From positions 780,039 to 844,038 of the forward strand of contig NZ_JAUSUH010000001.1 in NCBI RefSeq assembly GCF_030813595.1: 64,000 nt of DNA, given 5' to 3'. How positions within the stretch are numbered: position 1 is the stretch's first letter; every line of letters starts with the position of its first letter. The DNA is from Ancylobacter vacuolatus. Lineage in GTDB: Bacteria; Pseudomonadota; Alphaproteobacteria; Rhizobiales; Xanthobacteraceae. A program made the position numbers and the translations under genes. Positions 20,393-28,844 of this stretch are shown piece by piece. The notes beneath the pieces were generated by a model. The model did no database searches, was not told the DNA's origin, and saw only the letters and a program-made list of their open reading frames with translations.

Positions 20393-20767
20393 TTACCAGA
20401 GATTGAGCGCCAGCCGCGCTTCCTCGGACATCCGGCCCTGGTCCCAGGGCGGATCGAAGGTGAGGTTGACGCTGGCGCCGGAGACACCGCCCACGCTGGC
20501 CACCGCGCCTTCCACCATGCCGGGAAGTTCGGCGGCGGCGGGGCAGTTCGGCGTGGTCAGCGTCATCTCGACCGCGACCTGGCGGTCATCGGCGATGTCG
20601 ACCTTGTAGATGAGCCCGAGCTCGTAAATGTCGACCGGGATTTCCGGGTCATAGACGGTCTTGAGCGCCGCGACGATATCGTCGGTGAGGCGCGCAAGCT
20701 CCTCCTCCGGAATGCCGGACTGGACCGGCGGGGCGTTCGGACTGTCGGACATGTGGGTTTCGCTCAT
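20393..20767 (-). CDS. sufT: SUF-associated assembly protein SufT (DUF59/MIP18)
   Basis: A 124-residue DUF59 protein, which helps mature Fe-S proteins downstream of the Suf scaffold. Recognisable parts are VYDPEIPVDIYELGLIYKVDI and the TLTTPNCPAAAELP segment, with the conserved Cys. The start codon overlaps the sufS stop (ATGA), which is strong evidence for translational coupling and for the start. Next in line, 13 bases on, is the VOC gene. Confidence 0.93.
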   Translation of the reverse strand: MSETHMSDSPNAPPVQSGIPEEELARLTDDIVAALKTVYDPEIPVDIYELGLIYKVDIADDRQVAVEMTLTTPNCPAAAELPGMVEGAVASVGGVSGASVNLTFDPPWDQGRMSEEARLALNLW

Positions 20768-22014
20768 GCGAAAAGATCCTGAGCCTTGATGAGGGCGTCG
20801 GCGAGAGCGTCGACTTCCTCATGCGTGTTATAGAGCGCGAACGACGCCCGGCACGTCGCATTTACACCATATCGCCCCAGAAGCGGCATCGCGCAATGGG
20901 TGCCGGCGCGCACGGCCACCCCGGCGCGGTCGATCACGGTGGCGATGTCGTGCGCATGCGCGCCCTTCACGTCGAAGGCGAAGATGGCGCCCTTGCCCGG
21001 CGCGTCGCCATAGACCTGCACCGAATTGATCTGTGCCAGCCGCTCGCGGGCATAGGCGCCGAGCGAGGCCTCATGCGCGGCGATACGCTCGCGCCCGAGG
21101 CTTTCCATATAGGCCAGCGCCGCGCCGAGCCCGATCGCCTGCACGATCGGCGGCGTGCCGGCCTCGAAGCGGTGTGGAGGCTCGCCATAGGTGACGCCCT
21201 CTTCGGTGACGGTGCGGATCATCTCGCCGCCGCCCTCATAGGGCGGCATCTTCTCCAGCAGCGCCCGCTTGCCATAGAGCAGGCCGATGCCGGTCGGCCC
21301 GTAGAGCTTGTGGCCGGTGACGGCGTAGAAATCGACGTCGAGCTCCACCACGTCCACCGGCATGTGCACGGCGGCCTGCGAGCCGTCCACCACAACAAGC
21401 GCGCCGACCTCATGGGCGAGGCGGGCGATCTCCTTGATCGGCGTCACCGTGCCCAGCACATTCGACATATGGGTGATGGCGACGATCTTGGTGCGCTCGG
21501 TCAGCAGCGCCTTGAAGGCGTCGAGGTCGAAGGCGCCGTCCTCGGTCACCGGCGCCCATTTGATGACAGCACCCTTGCGCTCCCGCAGATAGTTCCACGG
21601 CACGATGTTGGAATGGTGCTCCATGATCGAGAGCACGATCTCGTCGCCCTCCCCGATCGACTGGCCGAGCGAGGACGCAACGAGGTTGAGCGCGCCGGTG
21701 GCGGAGCGGGTGAAGATCACCTCTTCCAGCGTCGGGGCGCCCAGGAAGGCGCGGCAGCGCTCGCGCGCTTCCTCATAGGCCTCGGTCATCGCATTGGCGA
21801 GGAAGTGCAGGCCGCGATGGACGTTGGAATATTCGTTCTCATAGGCGAAGCGCATCCGGTCCAGCACCTGCACCGGCTTCTGCGCCGAAGCGGCGTTGTC
21901 GAGATAGACCAGAGGTTTGCCGTAGACCTGTTTCGACAGGATCGGAAAATCCTGCCGCACGCGGGCGACATCATAGGTGCCGTTGGCGACGGCGGGGTGG
22001 AGGGTGATGGTCAT
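20764..22014 (-). CDS. sufS: cysteine desulfurase SufS
   Basis: A 416-residue group II cysteine desulfurase. It takes sulfur from cysteine, with PLP on Lys in VTGHKLYGPTG and a persulfide on Cys in RAGTHCAMPLL. The N-terminus DFPILSKQVYGKPLVYLDNAAS is typical. The frame is open upstream through the repeat-filled gap, but the ATG at 22014 matches the family start. It is the second desulfurase of this cluster; the first gene, at 25980, is of the IscS/NifS type. The 148-bp gap to sufD holds two palindromic repeats. Confidence 0.95.
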   Translation of the reverse strand: MTITLHPAVANGTYDVARVRQDFPILSKQVYGKPLVYLDNAASAQKPVQVLDRMRFAYENEYSNVHRGLHFLANAMTEAYEEARERCRAFLGAPTLEEVIFTRSATGALNLVASSLGQSIGEGDEIVLSIMEHHSNIVPWNYLRERKGAVIKWAPVTEDGAFDLDAFKALLTERTKIVAITHMSNVLGTVTPIKEIARLAHEVGALVVVDGSQAAVHMPVDVVELDVDFYAVTGHKLYGPTGIGLLYGKRALLEKMPPYEGGGEMIRTVTEEGVTYGEPPHRFEAGTPPIVQAIGLGAALAYMESLGRERIAAHEASLGAYARERLAQINSVQVYGDAPGKGAIFAFDVKGAHAHDIATVIDRAGVAVRAGTHCAMPLLGRYGVNATCRASFALYNTHEEVDALADALIKAQDLFA

Positions 22015-22045
22015 CGGTCGACCTTTCTGGCGCCACACGGGCGAA

Positions 22046-22142
22046 CATCCTTCGAGGCCGGCCTTTGGCCGGCGCCTCAGGATGACGTGGTTCTCAAGGG
22101 CAACGTCATCCTGAGGGCGAGCGAAGCGAGCCTCGAAGGATG
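22046..22142. repeat. inverted pair of palindromic elements between sufD and sufS
   Basis: Positions 22046-22086 (CATCCTTCGAGG ... CTCAGGATGAC) and 22105-22142 (GTCATCCTGAGG ... CCTCGAAGGATG) are two members of one family in opposite orientation, each with its own internal stem (GGCCGGC/GCCGGC and GGCGAGCG/CGAGCC). They lie inside an operon, not at its end. Confidence 0.85.
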
Positions 22143-22162
22143 CTCGCCCCGTCCAATCCGCC

Positions 22163-23476
22163 TCAGGCCCGCGCCGCGAGCCAAGCTTCCGCGCGTTCGA
22201 CCAGCGCCTCGCGCAGGCCGTCATGCTCGACGGTTTCCACCGCCTCGCCGACAAAGGCCTGCACCAGAAGGCTCTGCGCTTCCTTCCTCGGAATGCCGCG
22301 GGCGCGCAGATAGAACAGCAGCTCGTCGTCGATCGCCCCGCAGGTGGCGCCATGGCCGCACTGCACGTCGTCGGCGAAGATCTCCAGCTCCGGCTTGTTG
22401 TCCATCTCCGCCTCGTCGCCGAGCACCAGCGCGCGGCTCATCATCCGCCCGTCGGTCTTCTGCGCCGCCTGGCGGACGACGATCTTGCCCTGGAAAACGC
22501 CGCGCGCGGAATCATCCAGCACGGTCTTGAACAGCTCGCGGCTCTCGCAGCCCGGCACCTGATGGTCGAGGAACAGCGTCGAATCCGCGTGCTGCCGGCC
22601 CTTCAGCAGGGTGGCGCCGTTGAAGCCGACATGGCTGTCCTCGCCCGAAAGGGTGGCGTAGAGCGTGGTGCGCGCCACCGCCGCGCCGAGGCCGAAGGTG
22701 AAGGCGTGCACCTTCGATTCCCGCCCGACATCGAACAGCAGGGTCGAGAGGTGGAACGCAGAGGCGCCCTCCTCCTGCAGCCGCACCACGTCGAGATGGG
22801 CGCCGTCGCCGACGACGAATTCAGTCGCGGCATTGGCCTGGTAGGCGAGGCCGTCCGGCCCCTCGAAGCTCTCGGCATAGGTGAAGGAGGCGCCGGCCCC
22901 GACCACCACCAGCGAGCGGGCATACATTGCCGCCGCCGTGCCGCTGGCGAACACATGCGCCACGTGCACCGGCCGCGCGATCGCCGCGCCGGGGGCGATG
23001 GTGATCACCACGCCGTCGCGCGCCAGCGCGGTGTTCAGCGCCAGCGAGGCGTCGTAGCGGCTCGGCACGATGCCGCCGATGCGGCTCAAAACCTCGTCGC
23101 CCGCCGCCATGGCGGCCGCGAAGGTGGTGAGGCTCAGCCCCTCCTCCAGATCGGCAAGGTCGGACAGCTCCGGTACGACAGCGCCATTGGCGATGACGAT
23201 GCGGCGGGCCTCGACGCCGCGCAGCAGGCGCGCGCGGGCGTCCGCTTCGGCGATGGCGGCCGTGCCGGCCACCGGCACCGCCTCGCGCATCAGGCTGCGC
23301 AGATCGGTGTACTTCCATTCCTCGACCCGCCGGTGCGGCAGGCCGTTCTCCTCGAAGGAGCGGGCGGCGGCGCGGCGCAGATCGGCCAGCCGGTCGCCGC
23401 CTCCCGGCACGGTGGCGAGCGAGGCGAGGATCGCCTGCTCGGCCTGCGTGCGGATCGGACGGATGTCAGCGTTCAT
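22163..23476 (-). CDS. sufD: Fe-S cluster assembly scaffold subunit SufD
   Basis: A 437-residue SufD, partner of SufB and SufC in the SufBC2D scaffold. The middle is the expected right-handed beta-helix (HVGFNGATLLKGRQHADSTLFLDHQVPGCESRELFKT), ending in the SufB/D family motif DDVQCGHGATCGAIDDELLFYLRARGI. Relative to SufB it lacks the long N-terminal extension. The start is the ATG at 23476 (MNADIRPIRTQ), ten bases past the sufC stop. The downstream neighbour is sufS after a repeat pair. Confidence 0.95.
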   Translation of the reverse strand: MNADIRPIRTQAEQAILASLATVPGGGDRLADLRRAAARSFEENGLPHRRVEEWKYTDLRSLMREAVPVAGTAAIAEADARARLLRGVEARRIVIANGAVVPELSDLADLEEGLSLTTFAAAMAAGDEVLSRIGGIVPSRYDASLALNTALARDGVVITIAPGAAIARPVHVAHVFASGTAAAMYARSLVVVGAGASFTYAESFEGPDGLAYQANAATEFVVGDGAHLDVVRLQEEGASAFHLSTLLFDVGRESKVHAFTFGLGAAVARTTLYATLSGEDSHVGFNGATLLKGRQHADSTLFLDHQVPGCESRELFKTVLDDSARGVFQGKIVVRQAAQKTDGRMMSRALVLGDEAEMDNKPELEIFADDVQCGHGATCGAIDDELLFYLRARGIPRKEAQSLLVQAFVGEAVETVEHDGLREALVERAEAWLAARA

Positions 23477-23486
23477 CTCAGCCACC

Positions 23487-24251
23487 TCACGCCGCGTCCT
23501 GCTGGTACTCGGCATAGCCATTGGCTTCGAGTTCCAGCGCCAGCTCCTTGCCGCCGGAGCGGACGATGCGGCCCTTGTTCATCACATGCACGAAGTCGGG
23601 CACGATGTGGTTCAGAAGGCGCTGGTAATGGGTGATGACGATCATCGCCCGGTCGGGCGCGCGCAGCGCGTTGACGCCCTCGGAGACCACCTTCAGCGCG
23701 TCGATGTCGAGGCCGGAATCGGTCTCGTCGAGCACGCAGAGCTTGGGCTCCAGAATCGCCATCTGCAGGATTTCCGCGCGCTTCTTCTCGCCGCCGGAAA
23801 AGCCGACATTGACGCCGCGCCGCAGCATGTCCTGGTTGATGCCGAGATGGGCGGCCTTGTCCTTGACGAGGCGCAGGAAGTCCGGGGTGGAGACTTCCGC
23901 CTCGCCGCGCTTCTTGCGCTGGGCGTTCAGCGAGGCGCGCAGGAAGGTCATGGTGGCGACGCCGGGCACTTCCACCGGGTACTGGAAGGCAAGGAACACG
24001 CCCTTGGCGGCGCGCTCGTCGATTTCCATCTCCAGGAGGTCCTCACCGTCGAGGGTGACGGTGCCGTCGGTGACCTCATAATCCTCCTTGCCGGCGAGGA
24101 TGTAGGACAGCGTGGACTTGCCGGAGCCGTTCGGCCCCATGATGGCGTGCACCTCGCCCGGGTTCACCTTGAGCGAGAGGCCCTTGAGGATCTCCTTGCC
24201 GTGTTCGCCGTCGATCTTGGCGTGGAGGTTGTCGATGTCGAGCAGAGCCAT
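23487..24251 (-). CDS. sufC: Fe-S cluster assembly ATPase SufC
   Basis: A 254-residue ABC-type ATPase that powers the SufBC2D scaffold in the cytoplasm. Walker A is GPNGSGKST, the signature motif is FSGGEKKRAEI, Walker B is LCVLDETDSGLDID, and the switch His is in IVITHYQRLL. Length is normal. The ATG at 24251 (MALLDIDNLHAKI) is the family start; the upstream frame runs through intergenic repeats. A 129-bp gap with two palindromes separates it from sufB, and ten bases separate it from sufD. Confidence 0.97.
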   Translation of the reverse strand: MALLDIDNLHAKIDGEHGKEILKGLSLKVNPGEVHAIMGPNGSGKSTLSYILAGKEDYEVTDGTVTLDGEDLLEMEIDERAAKGVFLAFQYPVEVPGVATMTFLRASLNAQRKKRGEAEVSTPDFLRLVKDKAAHLGINQDMLRRGVNVGFSGGEKKRAEILQMAILEPKLCVLDETDSGLDIDALKVVSEGVNALRAPDRAMIVITHYQRLLNHIVPDFVHVMNKGRIVRSGGKELALELEANGYAEYQQDAA

Positions 24252-24288
24252 ATCATCTGTTCCGTTGTCTTGAACCCGATCCGTGGAG

Positions 24289-24372
24289 GGCCGGATCACG
24301 TCCGGCGATGACGAATGCGAGGGTTCTGAAAAATCCGACGTCATGCCCGGACGTGACCCGGGCATCCACGAC
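24289..24372. repeat. inverted pair of palindromic elements between sufB and sufC
   Basis: Positions 24289-24312 (GGCCGGATCACG ... CGATGAC) and 24340-24372 (GTCATGCCCGGACG ... CCGGGCATCCACGAC) are opposite-facing members of the GTCATGSCCGG family and fill most of the 129-bp gap. Confidence 0.8.
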
Positions 24373-24380
24373 TTCGAGCG

Positions 24381-25853
24381 TCAGCCCACCGAGCCTTCGA
24401 GGCTCACCGCGATCAGCTTCTGCGCTTCCACCGCGAATTCCATGGGCAGCTGCTGCAGCACGTCCTTGACGAAGCCGTTGACGATCAGGGCCGTCGCTTC
24501 CTCGGGGTCGAGGCCGCGCTGGCGGCAGTAGAACAGCTGGTCGTCGGAGATCTTCGAGGTGGTGGCCTCGTGCTCGAACTGGGCGGAAGAGTTCTTACTC
24601 TCGATATAGGGCACGGTGTGCGCCCCGCATTTGTCGCCGATGAGCAGGCTGTCGCAATTGGTGAAGTTGCGCGCACCGGTGGCCTTGCGGTGGGCGGTGA
24701 CGAGGCCTCGATAGGTGTTGTCCGAATAGCCCGCCGCGATGCCCTTGGAGATGATGCGGCTCGACGTGTTCTTGCCGAGATGGATCATCTTGGTGCCGCT
24801 GTCGACCTGCTGGCGCCCGTTGGAGATGGCGATGGAGTAGAACTCGCCCTGGGAATTGTCGCCGCGCAGGATGCAGCTCGGGTATTTCCAGGTGATGGCC
24901 GAGCCGGTTTCCACCTGCGTCCAGGAGATCTTGGAACGGTCGCCGCGGCAGTCGCCACGCTTGGTGACGAAGTTGAAAATGCCGCCCTTGCCGTCCTTGT
25001 CGCCGGGATACCAGTTCTGCACCGTCGAGTACTTGATCTCAGCGTCATCCAGCGCCACCAGCTCGACCACGGCGGCGTGCAGCTGGTTCTCGTCGCGCAT
25101 CGGCGCGGTGCAGCCTTCGAGATAGCTCACATAGGCGCCCGCGTCGGCGATGATCAGCGTGCGCTCGAACTGGCCGGTGTTGCGCTCATTGATGCGGAAA
25201 TAGGTCGACAGCTCCATCGGGCAGCGCACGCCCTTCGGCACGTAGACGAAGGACCCGTCGGAGAACACCGCCGAGTTCAGCGTGGCGAAGTAATTGTCCG
25301 TCACGGGCACCACAGAGCCGAGATATTTCTTCACCAGCTCGGGATATTCGCGCACCGCCTCGGAGATCGGCATGAAGATCACGCCGGCCTTGGACAGCTC
25401 TTCCTTGAAGGTGGTGGCGACCGAGACGCTGTCGAACACCGCGTCGACCGCCACCTTGGTGCCGCCGCTGGCAATGCCGAGCAGCGCGTCGCGCTCGCGC
25501 AGCGGAATCCCGAGCTTCTCATAGGTGGCGAGAATCTCCGGGTCTATGTCGTCGATCGACAGTTCGCTCGGGCGCTTGGGCGCGGAATAGTAATAGAGGT
25601 CCTGGTAGTCGATCGGCGGGTAGCTCACCCGCGCCCAGTCCGGCTCGCGCATGGTGAGCCAGCGACGGAACGCCTCAAGCCGCCATTCGAGCATCCATTC
25701 GGGCTCGTTCTTCTTCGCCGAAATGAAGCGGACCGTGTCCTCGTTCAGGCCCTTGGGAGCCTTCTCGGTCTCGATTTCGGTGAAGAACCCGTACTTGTAC
25801 TGATCGACATCTAGCGAGCGGACCTGGTCCACTGTCTCCTGTACGGCCGGCAT
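24381..25853 (-). CDS. sufB: Fe-S cluster assembly scaffold subunit SufB
   Basis: A 490-residue SufB, the core scaffold subunit on which the [Fe-S] cluster is built. Diagnostic segments include [18 protein letters not shown] near the N-terminus, [40 protein letters not shown], and the C-terminal [27 protein letters not shown]. Length is normal for the family. I take the ATG at 25853 ([15 protein letters not shown]). The gap to the upstream iscS-type gene is 126 bases and shows nothing notable. Confidence 0.97.
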   Translation of the reverse strand: MPAVQETVDQVRSLDVDQYKYGFFTEIETEKAPKGLNEDTVRFISAKKNEPEWMLEWRLEAFRRWLTMREPDWARVSYPPIDYQDLYYYSAPKRPSELSIDDIDPEILATYEKLGIPLRERDALLGIASGGTKVAVDAVFDSVSVATTFKEELSKAGVIFMPISEAVREYPELVKKYLGSVVPVTDNYFATLNSAVFSDGSFVYVPKGVRCPMELSTYFRINERNTGQFERTLIIADAGAYVSYLEGCTAPMRDENQLHAAVVELVALDDAEIKYSTVQNWYPGDKDGKGGIFNFVTKRGDCRGDRSKISWTQVETGSAITWKYPSCILRGDNSQGEFYSIAISNGRQQVDSGTKMIHLGKNTSSRIISKGIAAGYSDNTYRGLVTAHRKATGARNFTNCDSLLIGDKCGAHTVPYIESKNSSAQFEHEATTSKISDDQLFYCRQRGLDPEEATALIVNGFVKDVLQQLPMEFAVEAQKLIAVSLEGSVG

Positions 25854-25979
25854 CGTCTCATCTCCTCTCCCACGCGGGGTCAAGGCCCGCGGGTCAGGTC
25901 AACCATTCCCGCAGGCGCCGCCAGCTTCCGGCATCGCCTGCGTCGTCACGCGCCGCCCGAAGGCCGCGCAATTCTCATC

Positions 25980-27149
25980 TCACGCCGCCGCACGGCGACG
26001 CAAAAGACCGGGCAACACCCGGCGAAACACGCCGAGTGCCCGGTCGACATCCTCTTCCCCGCTCGACCAGCCGAAGGACAGGCGGATCGCCGAGCGCGCA
26101 ATGCGCTCGGACACGCCCATCGCCGCCAGCACATGCGAGGCCGCGACCTTGCCCGAGGAGCAGGCGGCGCCGGCGCTCGCCGCCAGCCCCGCGAGATCGA
26201 GGGCAATGACGACGGTTTCGGCGGGCACGCCCGGCAGCGCCAAGCACGAGGTGTTCGGCAGCCGGTCGACATCGCCCACGAGCAGGACAAGCTCGGGAAA
26301 CTCGCACCTTAGAGCGTCTTCAAGCCGTTCGCGCAAGCCATTGATGCGGGTGCCATCGGCTTCCACACAATCGGCCGCGCGCAGCGCCGCCGCCCCGAAG
26401 GCGGCAATGGCCGGCACGTTCTCGCTGCCGGCCCGGCGCCCCCGCTCCTGCTCGCCACCGCCGATCAGCGGCGCGGGGCGAAGGTCCGGGTCGGCGAGGA
26501 TCAGCGCCCCCGCTCCCGGCGCGCCGCCGAGCTTGTGGGCGGAAACCGACATCAGGTCGGCGCCGAGCGCGGGAAGCGACAGCGGAATGCGTCCGGCCGC
26601 CTGCACGGCGTCGGTATGCACCAGCGCGCCATGGGCGTGGGCGCGGCGCGCCGCCTCCGCCACCGGCTGGATCACGCCGGTCTCATTATTGGCCACCATC
26701 AGCGAGAGCAGCACATGGCGGCCGGCGGCCGAATGGCGTTCCAGCGCCGCGTCGAGCGCGTCGAGCAACACCCGCCCGCGCGCATCGACGGGCAGAACCT
26801 CCACCCGCTCGGCGGGGAAGCGATGACCGCGCAGCACGGCGGCATGCTCCACCGCACTCACCAGAAGAATATCATGGACCAGAGGCGTCTCGCCGCGCCG
26901 GTAATCGGGCGTCAGCGCCAGCGCATCGGCCTCGGTGCCGCTGGAAGTGAAGATCACCCCGGCCGGATTCGCCCCCACCAGCGCCGCCACCCGTGCCCGC
27001 GCCACATCCATCGTCCCGCGCGACGTCCGGCCCTCGGCATGCACGGAAGACCCGTTGCCGGTGGCGTCCAGCGCCGCCAGCAGAGCCTCGCGCGCTTCGG
27101 GGCGAACCGGCGATGTCGCGTTATGGTCGAGATAGGTGCGTGCGTTCAT
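25980..27149 (-). CDS. cysteine desulfurase, IscS/NifS type, first gene of the suf cluster
   Basis: A 389-residue class V aminotransferase-fold desulfurase of group I. The PLP Lys is in SVSAHKLGGAPGAG, and the persulfide Cys lies in SAGAACSSGKV, the C-S-S-G-K pattern of IscS/NifS rather than the single Cys of SufS. It provides sulfur for Fe-S clusters or other thio-modifications. It is the promoter-proximal gene of the leftward suf cluster, with a leader of about 190 nt that begins at the Irr-type palindrome. No Rrf2/IscR regulator gene is present upstream, unlike many suf and isc operons. Confidence 0.93.
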   Translation of the reverse strand: MNARTYLDHNATSPVRPEAREALLAALDATGNGSSVHAEGRTSRGTMDVARARVAALVGANPAGVIFTSSGTEADALALTPDYRRGETPLVHDILLVSAVEHAAVLRGHRFPAERVEVLPVDARGRVLLDALDAALERHSAAGRHVLLSLMVANNETGVIQPVAEAARRAHAHGALVHTDAVQAAGRIPLSLPALGADLMSVSAHKLGGAPGAGALILADPDLRPAPLIGGGEQERGRRAGSENVPAIAAFGAAALRAADCVEADGTRINGLRERLEDALRCEFPELVLLVGDVDRLPNTSCLALPGVPAETVVIALDLAGLAASAGAACSSGKVAASHVLAAMGVSERIARSAIRLSFGWSSGEEDVDRALGVFRRVLPGLLRRRAAA

Positions 27150-27336
27150 GGGTTCGGGGGCTCGTCGTTCCGTTTGCCTCTCCTATATAGGAAGGCGCCG
27201 CGCCGTCTGCCCCTTCCTTTGCGCTAAAGCTTGCAAATTCAGGCGTCGTCCGGCATAGCTGACCGTCCCGTCTTCTTCGTAGGGTGCCCGGCCACGCGCA
27301 GGTTGAATGCGACGCGGCCGCAACTCGACGTAGATA

Positions 27337-27353
27337 TTTAGAATTATTCTAAT
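27337..27353 (-). promoter_or_regulatory. Irr-box (ICE motif) at the suf operon promoter
   Basis: TTTAGAATTATTCTAAT contains the perfect inverted repeat TTAGAA-TTA-TTCTAA (27338-27352). This matches the iron control element bound by the haem-sensing regulator Irr in Rhizobiales (TTTAGAA-N3-TTCTAA). It lies just downstream of a predicted leftward -10 box, a repressor-like position. The motif match is direct; control by Irr is inference, since no irr gene is in the window. Confidence 0.75.
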
Positions 27354-27382
27354 AAGTTAGGGCTCCCGCCCCAGGTCGTCAA
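27354..27382 (-). promoter_or_regulatory. predicted sigma70-type promoter for iscS-suf
   Basis: On the minus strand TTGACG (27377-27382), a 17-bp spacer and TAACTT (27354-27359). The -10 abuts the Irr-type palindrome, so transcription would begin inside that site. Confidence 0.55.
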
Positions 27383-27485
27383 GGCGCATGCGGTAAGGCA
27401 GTCTTTCGGGACGCAGGCCGGAACGGGTTCACGGCCCACCGGACCAATCTCGCCTTGCCCCGCCGCATTCAAGGTCACGAACTTC

Positions 27486-28151
27486 ATGCCCGAGGTCATC
27501 TTCACCGGCGAGAAGGGGCGGCTCGAAGGCCGCTACCAGCCGGCCAAGGCGCGCCATGCGCCCATCGCCATCATCCTGCACCCGCACCCCCAGTTCGGCG
27601 GCACGATGAACAATCCGGTCGTCTACAACCTCTATTACCAGTTCGTGAACCGGGGCTTCTCGACGCTGCGCTTCAACTTCCGTGGCGTCGGCCGCTCGCA
27701 GGGCTCGTTCGACCATGGCCAGGGCGAACTCGCCGATGCCGCCGCCGCGCTCGACTGGGCGCAGTCGATCAACCCGGACGCGCGCGCCTGCTGGATCGCC
27801 GGTTTCTCCTTCGGCGCCTGGATCGGCATGCAGCTGCTGATGCGCCGCCCGGAGGTGGAAGGCTTCATCTCCATCGCCGCGCCGGCGAATCTCTATGACT
27901 TCTCGTTCCTCGCCCCCTGCCCGTCCTCTGGCCTGTTCGTGCATGGTGACAAGGACGCAGTGGTGCCGTTCTCCGCCGTCACCGGCCTCGTCGAGAAGCT
28001 GAAGACGCAGAAGGGCATCGTCATCGACCAGCAGACCGTGCCGGGCGCGAACCACTTCTTCGACGGCAAAACCGAGGACCTGATGGAGGTCGTCGGCGCC
28101 TATCTCGACAAGCGCCTGCCCGAGACCGCCAAGAAGACCAGCGCCGCCTGA
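27486..28151 (+). CDS. alpha/beta hydrolase (dienelactone-hydrolase-like)
   Basis: A 221-residue alpha/beta hydrolase. The oxyanion segment ILHPHPQFGGTMNN is characteristic of a small conserved family, the nucleophile elbow is GFSFGAW, and acid and His lie in HGDKDAVVPF and GANHFFDG. Substrate unknown. As I recall, in Rhizobiales this gene commonly lies between the suf cluster and tyrS, as it does here. It is divergent from iscS across a 336-bp gap containing the Irr box and the suf promoter. It ends just before a strong bidirectional terminator. Confidence 0.88.
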   Translation: MPEVIFTGEKGRLEGRYQPAKARHAPIAIILHPHPQFGGTMNNPVVYNLYYQFVNRGFSTLRFNFRGVGRSQGSFDHGQGELADAAAALDWAQSINPDARACWIAGFSFGAWIGMQLLMRRPEVEGFISIAAPANLYDFSFLAPCPSSGLFVHGDKDAVVPFSAVTGLVEKLKTQKGIVIDQQTVPGANHFFDGKTEDLMEVVGAYLDKRLPETAKKTSAA

Positions 28152-28180
28152 GGCGCGCCTCCTTCAGGTCCCGACGAACG

Positions 28181-28213
28181 AAAAGCCCGGCGCTGCAAAC
28201 GCCGGGCTTTTTA
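28181..28213. terminator. bidirectional rho-independent terminator
   Basis: A perfect 12-bp stem (AAAAGCCCGGCG / CGCCGGGCTTTT) with a 7-nt loop, flanked by A and T runs on the two sides. It serves both the hydrolase (+) and the small exported protein (-). Confidence 0.92.
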
Positions 28214-28233
28214 CGTAGTGGAGGGGGCGAGGC

Positions 28234-28602
28234 TCAGTTGAGCACGAGCCGGGTCGGCGGGTTGGTCAGCGTGATCGCGTCGCCATGGCGGGCGATCTCG
28301 ACGATGCTCTCGGCCGTGTCGGCAGCGCCGGGCACGGAGAAGCTGACCACCTGGTCGGGCTGCAGCGTGGCGGAGACGCGGATCGGGGCGCCGCCGGCAA
28401 CGGTCAGCGTGGCGACGACGTGATAGCCGTCGTGCTGGGGCGTGTAATACGCCACGCCGTTCACATAGCCGATATTGATGGTCTGGGCGGTGGCGGGCTT
28501 CAGGCCGGCCTTGTCGGCGGCACGGACGGGGGCGATGACGGCGACGGCGATGAGGCCGCCGGCGACGGCAAGCGGCAGAATATCGCGGCTGAGGCTGCGC
28601 AT
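28234..28602 (-). CDS. small exported protein of unknown function
   Basis: A 122-residue protein with a signal peptide: MRSLSRD, a hydrophobic core, and a likely cleavage after PVRA-A at about residue 29. The mature part of about 95 residues looks all-beta (alternating hydrophobic pattern, HVVATLTVAGGAPIRVSATL, VVSFSVPG) and has no Cys. I do not recognise a family. The start is the ATG at 28602. An unusually A+T-rich 240-bp region upstream carries a TetR-like dyad, suggesting regulated expression. Confidence 0.75.
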   Translation of the reverse strand: MRSLSRDILPLAVAGGLIAVAVIAPVRAADKAGLKPATAQTINIGYVNGVAYYTPQHDGYHVVATLTVAGGAPIRVSATLQPDQVVSFSVPGAADTAESIVEIARHGDAITLTNPPTRLVLN

Positions 28603-28844
28603 GTCGAAGGCTCCAAAGTTTCTGTCCAGGCGTTTTGAAGAGGAAGCTGCCTGCCTGGCGAGCCGGACTTCCGGGAGCCGTCAAACTACATGGAATATTG
28701 TGCACCGCATCATACGATTTTGCATCGCACGCTTGCGTTTCAGGAATACTGCGACATTCAGTGTAGCATTTTCAGTTTTTCTGAACATACCGTTCAGCTT
28801 TGCTGCAGCCCTCGGCGGGTGCCGCAGCTTGCCGATGCAGCAGC
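28603..28844. other. A+T-rich intergenic region upstream of the small exported protein
   Basis: This gap is clearly poorer in G+C than anything around it and contains no convincing gene. It holds the dyad at 28781-28797 and a possible leftward promoter (TGTTCA at 28782-28787, 16-bp spacer, TACACT at 28760-28765). Confidence 0.6.
28781..28797. promoter_or_regulatory. operator-like dyad CTGAAC-N5-GTTCAG
   Basis: A perfect inverted repeat with 6-bp arms and a 5-bp spacer, the shape of many TetR-family operators. It overlaps the -35 of a possible leftward promoter for the exported protein at 28234. No TetR gene is nearby, so the regulator would act in trans. Confidence 0.5.
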
